Positions 25,435 to 33,838 of a stretch of DNA of 38,248 nucleotides are shown here, in pieces. Within the stretch, counting starts at the first letter, position 1. Every line of letters begins with the position of its first letter. The position numbers and the translations under genes were made by a program. A model generated the notes under the pieces. The model was not told the origin of the DNA. It made no database searches and saw only the letters and a program-made list of their open reading frames with translations. Source of the stretch: Phycisphaerae bacterium (lineage in GTDB: Bacteria; Planctomycetota; Phycisphaerae; Phycisphaerales; SM1A02); contig PBAX01000009.1 of NCBI GenBank assembly GCA_002716385.1, positions 1-38,248 on the forward strand, written 5' to 3'.

Positions 25435-25976
25435 CCCGTCGAGCAACGACCATTGTCTGTGTTCGCCGCAATGACGAGGTCGCCATGGCTGGGGACGGTC
25501 AGGTCACGCTTGGTGACACGATCGCAAAGGCTAATGCCGTCAAGGTCAGGAAGATCGATGGACTGGGTGCTCATAACGCCGGTGTCCTGGCGGGATTTGC
25601 GGGCGGTGCGGCCGATGGCTTCGCACTTCTGGAGCGGTTCGAGGCGACACTCAAGGCGACGCCCACCAATCTCATGAAGGCTTCCATAGATCTTGCCAGA
25701 CAATGGCGAACTGATCGCGCCTTGCGACGATTGGAGGCGCTCATGATCGTGGCCGACCGTGATGTGACCTTGATGCTTTCTGGACAGGGAGACGTCATCG
25801 AGCCGGCCGATGGGATCTGCACCATTGGTTCCGGCGGAACAGCTGCTCTGGCGGCAGCTCGCGCGTTGTTGAGCCGAACCGATTTGATTTCGAGCGAGAT
25901 CTGCAAGGCCTCGCTCGAGATTGCCGCTGATATCTGCATCTACACCAACCATTCGGTGGTTCTGGAAACCCTGTGA
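25422..25976 (+). CDS. hslV: HslV (ClpQ) peptidase subunit
   Basis: A 184-residue threonine protease, the dodecameric core of HslUV. The conserved start TTIVCVRR begins at Thr9, so an 8-residue propeptide must be removed to expose the nucleophile; other family members with short propeptides exist. Further motifs are [52 protein letters not shown] and [12 protein letters not shown] long reading frame extends upstream through the kinase gene in another frame, but the ATG at 25422 gives the family start and overlaps the kinase end by 13 bases. No hslU is present in this window, unlike the usual hslVU pair. Confidence 0.94.
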   Translation: MSGLTRRATTIVCVRRNDEVAMAGDGQVTLGDTIAKANAVKVRKIDGLGAHNAGVLAGFAGGAADGFALLERFEATLKATPTNLMKASIDLARQWRTDRALRRLEALMIVADRDVTLMLSGQGDVIEPADGICTIGSGGTAALAAARALLSRTDLISSEICKASLEIAADICIYTNHSVVLETL

Positions 25977-26031
25977 TCGGCATTCACCCGACCTTTACAG
26001 GGACTCGGGCAGCTCTGCCGATGTCAGGTGT

Positions 26032-26763
26032 ATGCCGGGCATACTGACCAGAATCATTCGAGGTGGGCGTGGGATGCCTCCAGCACCCGCAGGAGCCGTT
26101 CTAAGGGTTCTGCGGCAAGCCGTGAGGAGTGACGTCCGCGTAATCCGCTGGTGCGACGACGGGACGCCTGAAACCTTGTCCACGACGTTGCTGGCCGTTG
26201 AACGCACGGGACTTGTCATTACTCGTCCCGAAGGCACCAATAGAATTCGACCCGGCGAGCCACTGGAGATCGTCCTTCAGGGGGGCGGAGGCCGCTTTCG
26301 CGGGCGTGCTCGTTGTCTTGGACTCAGTGAACGGCCAAGTGGCGGCAGCCGGCCCATTCCCACAATCCGGCTGAGTCTGCCCAATCGGCTGCAGGGCGGC
26401 GAACGACGACAGAGCCATCGAGTGAGCGTCGGCTTCGACTTGGCACCCACGGGGCAGCTTCGGGATCCTGAGACCGGGAGCCTCTGGCTTGCGGACATCA
26501 TCGACATCAGCATGGAGGGGATGCAGTTGAGGTCGCGGGATGATTCACCATCCATCCAGCCGGGCGACATCCTCTGGCTGGAGACGGAATTGCCAAGTCC
26601 AGTTGGCCTGCTGGACCGTCCGGTCCGAATCATGAATGTCCGCAAGGATGGCCGCAGTGACCGTCATCTCCTTGGGGTCGTCTTGATCGAGCCTGTGGAA
26701 GAACTGGCCGAGTTCATTCGCAAAGCGGAGATTCGCCGGGCAGCTCGTCTGAGAGCCTCCTAG
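26032..26763 (+). CDS. PilZ domain protein
   Basis: A 243-residue protein from the ATG at 26032 (AGGTGT upstream); ATG 26071 is an alternative. The N-terminal half (about 20-110) is a beta-rich YcgR-like domain. From about 120 there is a PilZ domain with the cyclic-di-GMP motif ERRQSHRVSV (RxxxR) and the second motif DISMEGMQLRSR (DxSxxG). It likely binds c-di-GMP and acts on motility or an envelope machine. It lies 55 bases past hslV. The last residues AEIRRAARLRAS are helical. No flagellar genes are in the window, although a sigma-28-class factor is at 35260-36189. Confidence 0.85.
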   Translation: MPGILTRIIRGGRGMPPAPAGAVLRVLRQAVRSDVRVIRWCDDGTPETLSTTLLAVERTGLVITRPEGTNRIRPGEPLEIVLQGGGGRFRGRARCLGLSERPSGGSRPIPTIRLSLPNRLQGGERRQSHRVSVGFDLAPTGQLRDPETGSLWLADIIDISMEGMQLRSRDDSPSIQPGDILWLETELPSPVGLLDRPVRIMNVRKDGRSDRHLLGVVLIEPVEELAEFIRKAEIRRAARLRAS

Positions 26764-26785
26764 CAGGAATCGGTACCCTGCCAAC

Positions 26786-27052
26786 ATGAAACCAGATGAT
26801 CACGTCTGCCTCTGCTTCCACGTCTCTCTTCGCAAGCTCCGTGCGTATCTTGCGAGAGAGAAACCTCGAGTTCCATCGCAGCTTTCGGAATGTCTGGGAG
26901 CAGGCACCGGGTGCCAGTGGTGTGTTCCATTCCTGAAGAAGCTTCATCGGCAATGGTCCGAAGGCGAGGAGCCTGAATTGCCGGTTTCTCCAGAGTCGTA
27001 TGCGAAGAGGCGTCAGGCGTACCGTCAACGATCCGAGTCGGACCCTGATTGA
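26786..27052 (+). CDS. BFD-like [2Fe-2S]-binding protein
   Basis: An 88-residue protein with the spacing of bacterioferritin-associated ferredoxin: C8 and C10 (CLCFHVS), then C43 and C46 (TGCQWCVPFL) after 32 residues. The helix-loop-helix around them is typical of the BFD [2Fe-2S] domain. Such proteins mobilise iron from bacterioferritin or act in assimilatory reductases. No bacterioferritin is nearby. Its last 28 bases overlap the 3' end of the opposite-strand LigD-like gene. It starts 22 bases after the PilZ gene. Confidence 0.85.
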   Translation: MKPDDHVCLCFHVSLRKLRAYLAREKPRVPSQLSECLGAGTGCQWCVPFLKKLHRQWSEGEEPELPVSPESYAKRRQAYRQRSESDPD

Positions 27053-27438
27053 TCGGATGCATAGACTCGACAGGCTTTCCCGATTTCTGGAGCCGCCCCA
27101 TCTCCGCTCACACGGACCCGATGGGTTGGGCCACCGGACCACTTGAGAGTGATCCACCACTCATCCCCAGTACATACCCATTCCAGAATTTGCCCCTGCT
27201 CCAGCCTTCGCACATGGCCGCGGTCGTTGGAAACCGGACCCTCGTATTCCAGATAGGCGGCCCTGTGGTCTTTCAGCCGGGTCGCGAGCAGGTACCCACC
27301 CTTTTCAAGCGTGTTCAGAGGTGTTTCCAGCCGGATAGAGACCAGTTGTCCAGCCTGGCAGTCGGCCCATTCAAGCATCCAATCGACGTGTGAACTGCCG
27401 TCAGGAAGATCATGCTGGAGTTGGACTGTTCTCTTCAT
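27025..27438 (-). CDS. LigD 3'-phosphoesterase-like small protein
   Basis: A 137-residue protein. The segment QHDLPDGSSHVDWMLEWAD has the H-x-D-x-x-L-E pattern seen at the start of the LigD phosphoesterase domain, which trims 3' ends during non-homologous end joining, and HRAAYLEYEGPVSNDRGHV is a motif common in planctomycete proteins of this type. The rest is beta-rich. It may be a stand-alone nucleic-acid 3'-end processing enzyme or an off-shoot with another job; no ligase or Ku is in the window. Convergent with the BFD-like gene, overlapping its 3' end by 28 bases. Confidence 0.6.
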   Translation of the reverse strand: MKRTVQLQHDLPDGSSHVDWMLEWADCQAGQLVSIRLETPLNTLEKGGYLLATRLKDHRAAYLEYEGPVSNDRGHVRRLEQGQILEWVCTGDEWWITLKWSGGPTHRVRVSGDGAAPEIGKACRVYASDQSGSDSDR

Positions 27439-27503
27439 GGATCTCTGGAAACCTTCTGCCTCAGCCTTGTCCTGATTGTCTGAAGAGCCACCACACTCAT
27501 CGT

Positions 27504-28187
27504 ATGATGAACGGCATGAAGCGTATCAACATGATTGTCGTGGTTTTGGGAGCCCTTGGCCTCCTTGCCGTCTCTGGTTGCAACAATCGAGTGCCTGCCG
27601 AATCTTTGGCGAAGAGGGCTCATTTCAACTATTGGGCCGGCAACTGGTCAATAGCCCAGGAACAGTATGCACAGCTCGTGGATCGCGTCCCTGACAACTG
27701 GAAGTACCAGTTCCATCTGGGTTCAGCGGCACTCCACAACGACGATCTGGACATTGCCAGAAGCAGTCTTTCGATTGCCGAGACGTTGCGTCCTCAGGAT
27801 GGTCGTATCGCATCGGAGCTCGCCGAAACGATGTATCGCCAGGATGACCGCGATGCGCTCTTCACCTTCCTGGTCGATCGAGCAGAATCCACACAACGCT
27901 CGGATGACTGGTTGATGCTGGCAAGATACAGCTTGGATCTCGATGATCCTGATATGGCTCGTCTGGCTATTCAGGAAGCGCTTGTACTGGACGTCTCCGA
28001 TTCGGCCGAACCCTACATCGTCTCGGCCCAGCTTTCCGAGAGAGTCGGTGACATCGATGGGGCACTCAAGTCGCTCAAGATCGCCTGGACACTCGAGCCT
28101 GACAACGAGAAGGTGCAGACGATGATTCGTGATCTCGGTGAAGTCCCGGGCCCAACGATGCTTGGTTCGGTAGAGATGGGCGGGTGA
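27504..28187 (+). CDS. TPR lipoprotein
   Basis: A 227-residue protein whose signal segment ends in LAVSGC, so it is likely lipidated. TPR-like repeats follow: FNYWAGNWSIAQEQYAQLVDR, YQFHLGSAALHNDDLDIARS, and LEPDNEKVQT at the end. The start is at 27504 or 27507 (ATGATG) or 27516; the reading frame extends further upstream without a signal. The stop overlaps the GTG of the next gene (GTGA), so translation is likely coupled. It is divergent from the LigD-like gene. Confidence 0.78.
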   Translation: MMNGMKRINMIVVVLGALGLLAVSGCNNRVPAESLAKRAHFNYWAGNWSIAQEQYAQLVDRVPDNWKYQFHLGSAALHNDDLDIARSSLSIAETLRPQDGRIASELAETMYRQDDRDALFTFLVDRAESTQRSDDWLMLARYSLDLDDPDMARLAIQEALVLDVSDSAEPYIVSAQLSERVGDIDGALKSLKIAWTLEPDNEKVQTMIRDLGEVPGPTMLGSVEMGG

Positions 28188-29125
28188 ACACCACTTCGCC
28201 GCTACCCCTCCTGCAGTGGATCGAGCCACTAAATGATTTGGCACGTCTACGTATTCTCCGAACACTCGAGGCGAATGAGCTTGGCGTGGGGGAGCTTGCG
28301 GCTGTCCTGCAACTTCCCCAGTCGACGGTTTCTAGACATCTGAAACGCCTACTGGAGGCAGGTTGGATTGTCCGTCGAAGTGTCGGGACATCCGCCCTCT
28401 ACCGATTGGCCAGTGCCACCCTAGACGATTCTGCCCGCACTCTCTGGTCGCTGGCGGAGTCCGCGATCTCGGAGATACCAGCCTGTCTGGAGGATGAACA
28501 ACGCGTACAGGAGGTCATTTCCAGACGACATGTGGACAGCCGTCGCTTCTTTGGTGACCTTGGAGGCGAGTGGACCGATCTTCGGGAGACGCTTTTCGGT
28601 CAATCTCTGAACATGCGGCCACTGCTGGCTTTTCTTGATTCCGACTGGACCGTGGCTGACCTTGGTTGTGGTACCGGACAGATGGCCGGCGAACTGGCCA
28701 ACTGGGTTCGGAGGGTTGAGGCCGTCGATCGTGAGGAGGCCATGCTCGAGGCGGCTCGCAAGAGACTGCTTGGTGTTGACAACATCGGTTTCCATCGAGC
28801 AGACGCCTGCCAACTGCCATTCGATGATGATTACTTCGACGCAACCATCCTCTCGTTAATACTCCACCATCTGGAGGATCCTTCAATGGCCTTGAGAGAA
28901 GCCAGCAGGATCACTGCGGGTCCCATCATGGTCTTGGACATGATGAGCCATGATCGCAAGGATTACCGTGACACGATGGGTCATCTGCATCTTGGCTTTT
29001 CTAACGATGATCTCGAGGCCATCGCGAAGACATCTGGGCTGCATGTCCAGAAATACGTGCCGTTGCCACCGGACCCCGCATCGTCGGGTCCACCGGTATT
29101 CGTTGCCAGATTGATTGTCGGTTAG
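28184..29125 (+). CDS. ArsR-family HTH fused to SAM methyltransferase
   Basis: A 313-residue protein starting with GTG. Residues of about 10-80 form an ArsR-type winged helix (LNDLARLRILRTLE, LPQSTVSRHLKRLLEAG), with no cysteine metal sites. Residues of about 140-310 are a class I methyltransferase with motif I VADLGCGTGQMAG, motif II VEAVDREEAML, FHRADACQLPF and ILSLILHHLEDP. ArsR-methyltransferase fusions that sense S-adenosylhomocysteine (SahR-type) regulate the methionine cycle in some bacteria; that role is possible but untested, as no methionine-cycle gene is in the window. The four-base overlap with the TPR lipoprotein gene suggests co-expression. Confidence 0.88.
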   Translation: MNTTSPLPLLQWIEPLNDLARLRILRTLEANELGVGELAAVLQLPQSTVSRHLKRLLEAGWIVRRSVGTSALYRLASATLDDSARTLWSLAESAISEIPACLEDEQRVQEVISRRHVDSRRFFGDLGGEWTDLRETLFGQSLNMRPLLAFLDSDWTVADLGCGTGQMAGELANWVRRVEAVDREEAMLEAARKRLLGVDNIGFHRADACQLPFDDDYFDATILSLILHHLEDPSMALREASRITAGPIMVLDMMSHDRKDYRDTMGHLHLGFSNDDLEAIAKTSGLHVQKYVPLPPDPASSGPPVFVARLIVG

Positions 29126-29138
29126 GTACCGGTGTTGA

Positions 29139-31067
29139 TCAGGGCTCGATGAGCGGGACCAGTTCGATTTCCTCTTTGTTCTCGACTGGTTGAACAGACT
29201 CGATTACTTCCACAGGAACCTCCTTCAACTCGATCCCCTTGTCTGCGGGTTCGAGTGGAGGCAATTCGATGTCAACCTCAGGCAGCCAGACTCTCGTGAG
29301 GATGTCCAGAAAGACGAGATCCTGATTGGCCCGCGACATGGCATTGAGACCTTCACGGATCAGCTCTGGACGATCCAGTTGATGACCAAGGTAGGCCAGA
29401 AGAAAACCGAAGTCGTCCAGATCCTGATCTTCGTCGATTCGAGCCTGACAGAAATCGATGGCATCTTCCAGATCCTCCATCCTGGGCAGCAAGGAGGGGT
29501 CATAGACGACATCGATCATCTCGGGCTGGAAGCCCAGCAGACTCTTGAGTGTCAAGGCCGCCGTCAGGTTCAAACCAGCCCCAATCTGGCTGTGGGCAAG
29601 ACCCGCGGTTGCCAGTGGATGTCCTGGAGTGAATCGAAGGGCTCGGCCGAATCTCTTTTCCGCCCAGAAGTACTCACCGGATTTGAGCTTGTTCTGGCCA
29701 GCGAGCATGAGCTCGTCAAAGCGTGTCCGGTTGCCGGATGCAAGTGAGTCGACCCGTTCTCCGTGACGAAGAACCAGTCCCACATCATCGAAATTGAGTG
29801 GATTCGTGTCCTCATCCGAGTTGCTGTCATCTATCTGACCGGGAATACGCTCCTCGGGCTTCGGAGGAATCGGAAGATCCGGACCTGATTCGAGTTCCTG
29901 ATCCATCTCTTCATCAAGCGATTCGATTTCAGCCATTCGATCCAGTCGAGGTTGAATCTGGTACTGGGAGATACCCCGCTGGATCTGGCCGTAGTCCTGT
30001 TCGAATTCGCCGACGAGATCCTTGGGTGGATTCGGGTTGAGTTCCTTGTAGCGTTGCGCCATCTTCTCGACGATCGATTCGACCTGCGGGGATCTGCTGG
30101 GATCCTGCTTTTCAGCCATGCGATTCGTGATTCGCTTGCTTTCCATCAGATTCGGAGGGAAGCGAGTCTCATAAGGCCTGCCTGGTTTGAACTCGAGACT
30201 CCTGCCTTCACTGACATCCTCCTTTGAACGGAGGACGTCGTAATTGGTGAGGCCGACATCGGAAGCGTTCGTGCCAGGGAAAATAGCACCGAGTCCGACG
30301 AGATTGGAGGCGGTGTACTGGATCATCTGCTGGTTCGCTGCGATACCCGATCCCACTGGCTGTGGTTCCAGCTTGAGTTCACGGTTGGTCAGATCTTGAC
30401 GCATCAATTCACCACGCCGCGTATCACGCAGAAACGGGCTTCCGCCACCAATGGTGTATTGCCATGGCATGTTGAAATCATCGGGTGTCGTTGCCCCGGC
30501 GGATTGAAGGACGTTGCCGGGTTGGCTTGCGGGGATATAACGGTTGCTGATCTGATTGAGCTTGTCCAACGAGTCCAGATCCGATCCAAATGAAACCCGA
30601 TTCTTGGCATCACCGAAGTTCTTGTTGAAGAACGGGCTGTTGATTCCTGATGTGCTGAATCCGTTGCTGTCTCTGGAGAAGTATCGCGCCGAAACACCGC
30701 CTCCAAGCCCTCCCCCGATACCGCCGTAACCGCCCCCCATCATTTCGCCTTCCAGAGTTCCAGCCTGCTGCCAGTACCAGGGATTGCTGCCGACGCCACC
30801 ACCGGCTTCGGAGAAGGCTCCGGGATCGGCGAAATTCTGCTTTGAAAAATCGGCATTGGTCGAGAGTCTTGTCGCGATATTCGGATTGACGAGCCCTCTG
30901 GCCGACTGTCCAGGCGCAACATCACCTGGTCTGGTCGGTTCATTCCTCGAGCCACGTGTATTCAGGCCACCATCCAGAGCGTGCCCATCCCCCAATGCAT
31001 TCTGGGCAATGGCTGATGTGGTGGGCAGAAGGGTCAGCGTGAGGATGGCCAGACTGAGATAACGCAT
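29139..31067 (-). CDS. Large secreted TPR-containing protein
   Basis: A 642-residue exported protein with a signal peptide (1-22, ending IAQ). The N-terminal half is Gly/Asn/Ser-rich and probably disordered, with a stretch of glycines at about 105-125. A Glu/Asp-rich part follows (about 370-430). The last about 200 residues hold TPR-like helices (FDELMLAGQNKLKSGEYFWAEKRFGRALRFTPGH) and end in an acidic tail. No family is recognised. The start at 31067 has GGAG upstream and the signal peptide follows; a longer start at 31106 adds 13 residues without a signal. Convergent with the ArsR-methyltransferase gene. Confidence 0.75.
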   Translation of the reverse strand: MRYLSLAILTLTLLPTTSAIAQNALGDGHALDGGLNTRGSRNEPTRPGDVAPGQSARGLVNPNIATRLSTNADFSKQNFADPGAFSEAGGGVGSNPWYWQQAGTLEGEMMGGGYGGIGGGLGGGVSARYFSRDSNGFSTSGINSPFFNKNFGDAKNRVSFGSDLDSLDKLNQISNRYIPASQPGNVLQSAGATTPDDFNMPWQYTIGGGSPFLRDTRRGELMRQDLTNRELKLEPQPVGSGIAANQQMIQYTASNLVGLGAIFPGTNASDVGLTNYDVLRSKEDVSEGRSLEFKPGRPYETRFPPNLMESKRITNRMAEKQDPSRSPQVESIVEKMAQRYKELNPNPPKDLVGEFEQDYGQIQRGISQYQIQPRLDRMAEIESLDEEMDQELESGPDLPIPPKPEERIPGQIDDSNSDEDTNPLNFDDVGLVLRHGERVDSLASGNRTRFDELMLAGQNKLKSGEYFWAEKRFGRALRFTPGHPLATAGLAHSQIGAGLNLTAALTLKSLLGFQPEMIDVVYDPSLLPRMEDLEDAIDFCQARIDEDQDLDDFGFLLAYLGHQLDRPELIREGLNAMSRANQDLVFLDILTRVWLPEVDIELPPLEPADKGIELKEVPVEVIESVQPVENKEEIELVPLIEP

Positions 31068-31240
31068 TGGCAAATGCTCCGATCGGTTCGAGATGAAAGC
31101 CATCATCGAACAGTCTCATGGTATCTCTCATCGGATCAGATGGACCCCAATTGTGAGAGGAATACCGCGTTTCGCAGTGTTTCAGGCTGCTTTTTGATTC
31201 ATCAGGCCTATATCCAAGCAGCTTGCTACCATCCCCCCCC

Positions 31241-32803
31241 GTGGCCACTTCAACAAAATATATCACGACACCGATCTACTACGTCAATGACCGCCCCCAT
31301 ATCGGTCATGTGTACACCACGACCATTTGCGATACGTGGGCGCGATTCCAAAGGCTCTCGGGCCATGATGTCTTCTTCCTGACTGGTACGGACGAGCATG
31401 GTCAAAAGGTCGAGCAGTCCGCTGAAGCGCGCGGTGTGAGCCCACAGATGCTGGCGGATGAGAACTCCGCTGAGTTCCGCAACATCATGGGCATGTTCAA
31501 TCTGACGAATGACGAATTCATTCGAACGACGGACCCAAGGCATGAGCAACAGGTGCAGGCACTTGTGCAACGACTCATGGATTCCGGGGATGTGTATCTA
31601 GGCACTTTCGAAGGCTGGTATGACGCAGGTCAGGAAGAGTACTACACGGAGACCAAGGCTCGTGAGGTCGACTTCAATTCTCCCATATCCGGCAAACCTC
31701 TGGAACGTGCCAGTGAGGAGAACTACTACTTCAAGCTGAGTGCCTATGAAGAACGTCTTCGTGCAATGTTCGAGGAGAACCCTGGAATCGTACGGCCGGA
31801 TGCACGACGGAACGAGGTGCTTGGGCGTTTGCGAGAGGGGCTCCAGGACGTTCCGATCAGTCGAACCAACTTCGCCTGGGGCATAGGTGTTCCCGGCGCG
31901 CCTGAGCACGTGATCTACGTTTGGATCGACGCATTGTTCAACTACATCACGGCTCTTGGACTGGCGGATGAGAATTCGGATTGGCATACCGCCCGGAAGG
32001 ACTACTGGTCAGCGGATATTCAGGTCATAGGCAAGGAAATACTCTGGTTCCATGCAGTCATCTGGCCGGCACTGCTGATGGCGTTGGAACTTCCACTCCC
32101 ATCCTGCATCTATGCACATTCATTCTGGATCAGCGAAGGCCAGAAGATGTCCAAGTCACTTGGCAACTTCATTGATCTCGAGCAACTTCAGGGATACATG
32201 GAGAGGTATGGAAGCGATGCGCTTCGCTACTTCCTCTGTACTCAGGGACCGCTTGGTGCGACAGACGCCGATTTTTCACGCAGCCAGTTCCATGAAACCT
32301 ATACGACCGACCTCGTCAACACGCTTGGAAACTGTGCCAGTCGGACCTCCGCCATGATCGGGAAGTATTGTGATGGCCTCTGTCCATCGGATACCGGCGA
32401 GTGCGCAGGCGGCGGTGTTGAATGGCCGGAATTCACGGCGTCCCAGGTCGAAGCGTCAATCGATGCGATGGATCGTTTCGACCTTTCCGGTTCGATCGCC
32501 GCGGCGATGGGCATCGTCAGACGAGTCGATGCCTTCATCAACGAAACGGCGCCATTCAAGTTGGCCAAGGATCCGGAGGCCGCCGACCAGGTCGGCAACA
32601 TTCTCTACCGATGCGCTGAGGCCATCAGGATTGCTTCATGTCTCCTCGAGTCGACCATGCCCGAGAGGATTGGGGAATTGCGCGAGGCCTGGAATCTCGG
32701 TGAACCCAGCGGAGATCTTCGCAGTGAATGCCAGTGGGGAAGATTGGCTGCTGGAACCACCATCAACAAGGTGGCCTTGTTCCCGAGAGTCGAACTCGAC
32801 TAG
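31241..32803 (+). CDS. metG: Methionyl-tRNA synthetase
   Basis: A 520-residue class I synthetase charging tRNA-Met. Signature motifs are HIGH (HIGHVYT, residues 20-23), FLTGTDEHGQK, the AWGIGVP and VYVWIDAL-type segments, and KMSKS (in GQKMSKSLGNF). The zinc-knuckle cysteines found in the E. coli type are absent: the region reads WYDAGQEEYYTE. The C-terminal tRNA-binding EMAP domain seen in many bacteria is missing, so the protein ends with the anticodon-binding helical bundle. The start is uncertain: no ATG precedes the conserved KYITTPIYYVND, and GTG at 31241 is chosen over TTG at 31223. No clear ribosome-binding site is seen. Confidence 0.93.
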   Translation: MATSTKYITTPIYYVNDRPHIGHVYTTTICDTWARFQRLSGHDVFFLTGTDEHGQKVEQSAEARGVSPQMLADENSAEFRNIMGMFNLTNDEFIRTTDPRHEQQVQALVQRLMDSGDVYLGTFEGWYDAGQEEYYTETKAREVDFNSPISGKPLERASEENYYFKLSAYEERLRAMFEENPGIVRPDARRNEVLGRLREGLQDVPISRTNFAWGIGVPGAPEHVIYVWIDALFNYITALGLADENSDWHTARKDYWSADIQVIGKEILWFHAVIWPALLMALELPLPSCIYAHSFWISEGQKMSKSLGNFIDLEQLQGYMERYGSDALRYFLCTQGPLGATDADFSRSQFHETYTTDLVNTLGNCASRTSAMIGKYCDGLCPSDTGECAGGGVEWPEFTASQVEASIDAMDRFDLSGSIAAAMGIVRRVDAFINETAPFKLAKDPEAADQVGNILYRCAEAIRIASCLLESTMPERIGELREAWNLGEPSGDLRSECQWGRLAAGTTINKVALFPRVELD

Positions 32804-32842
32804 GAATCTCGATGTCCCGTCGATACCGCCGATAGGACATTC

Positions 32843-33112
32843 ATGGGTTTGATCAATGGATTCATTCAGGCATCCGCGGTGCTGGCCTCCCAGGCCCAGC
32901 AGGTGGCTGGACGTCTCCGCAGCCGTCGTCAGGCAGATCAGGAAGACCAGGTGCCCGCGGACCGCATCAGACCCAGAGTCGACGGGGTGGAGCTCTCAGA
33001 GGCGGTCCAGGAGCTCCCTGACAACCGTTCAGAGCAGTCTCGTCATGAACATCAGCAAAGAGAGGCTGATGGCCATCCTCGCGGAGTTCGAAAGGTGGAT
33101 CTGAGGATCTGA
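32843..33112 (+). CDS. Small hypothetical protein
   Basis: An 89-residue protein 39 bases after metG. It is rich in charged residues and Gln, with SRRQADQEDQVPADRIRPR. The first 25 residues are mildly hydrophobic. No family is recognised, though charged small proteins of this style are seen in planctomycete genomes. A second overlapping frame (32856-33104) exists, so the real frame is uncertain; this one is preferred for its higher charge and ATG. Confidence 0.5.
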   Translation: MGLINGFIQASAVLASQAQQVAGRLRSRRQADQEDQVPADRIRPRVDGVELSEAVQELPDNRSEQSRHEHQQREADGHPRGVRKVDLRI

Positions 33113-33124
33113 TCGAATCGTTCT

Positions 33125-33814
33125 TCAGGATGCCTCATGACTGTCATATGCCAGTCGAGCGAGGACGGTTTCACCACCCCATACTCGTTGTCCAACCTCC
33201 ACCTGAATCTCAGCATCTTCAGGGTCAGGGAGGATCAACTCCGTACTCGAACCAAATTTGATCATGCCATAGACCGCCCCAGCCTCTGATCGATCGTCCA
33301 GCCTGACTGGGCAGACGATTCTTCTGGCAATGAGACCGGCAATCTGTCGCACACCGATCACCTTCTGGTCATCCCGTCGAAGCATGATCAGATTGTGCTC
33401 ATTCTCCATGTGGCATCGATCGGAACGAGCATCGTGGTGACGGCCTGGTACATGGCGGTTGAGCGTCACGACACCATTACATGGCCATCGATTGACATGT
33501 ACATCAAGAACGCTCAGGAAGATTCGAATGACGACACCTGGTGCATCGAGATCCGGATGATGATCATGTTTCTCGATGCTCGAGATCACCCCGTCGGCAG
33601 GACTGACCATCTGATCTTGGGTCCAGTCTGCAGGTAACTGTCGGCGTGGATCGCGGAAGAAGGCATAGACAGCAAGCAACAGGATGCCCAGAGGAATCAG
33701 GATGGCCAGAGTGACGGCCAGCGGCGGTTGAAGAAACAGCGTGACACCAGCAGCGGCACCGAATATTCCGGTAGCCGTTCCCCATTCGCGTATGCCGTGA
33801 TGAGTGAGTTGGAT
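33125..33814 (-). CDS. Phosphatidylserine decarboxylase-related enzyme, start codon ATC proposed
   Basis: A 229-residue (or shorter) short-type PSD. It would make phosphatidylethanolamine from phosphatidylserine, at the membrane. The core is YAFFRDPRRQLP, VSPADGVIS, DVHVNRWPCNGVV, and the proenzyme cleavage site MIKFGSSTELILP, where the GS bond breaks to give the pyruvoyl group. Reading upstream in frame without a stop gives IQLTHHGIREWG, then a hydrophobic segment (residues of about 30-55) that the family has as membrane anchor. No ATG, GTG or TTG occurs between the in-frame stop at 33833-33835 and the TTG at 33679. The codon ATC at 33812-33814 matches where family proteins begin (M-x-L-T), and GAGAG lies about 7 bases before it. 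Confidence 0.8.
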   Translation of the reverse strand: MQLTHHGIREWGTATGIFGAAAGVTLFLQPPLAVTLAILIPLGILLLAVYAFFRDPRRQLPADWTQDQMVSPADGVISSIEKHDHHPDLDAPGVVIRIFLSVLDVHVNRWPCNGVVTLNRHVPGRHHDARSDRCHMENEHNLIMLRRDDQKVIGVRQIAGLIARRIVCPVRLDDRSEAGAVYGMIKFGSSTELILPDPEDAEIQVEVGQRVWGGETVLARLAYDSHEAS

Positions 33815-33838
33815 AGCGAGTCTCTCGCGTGGTTACGT

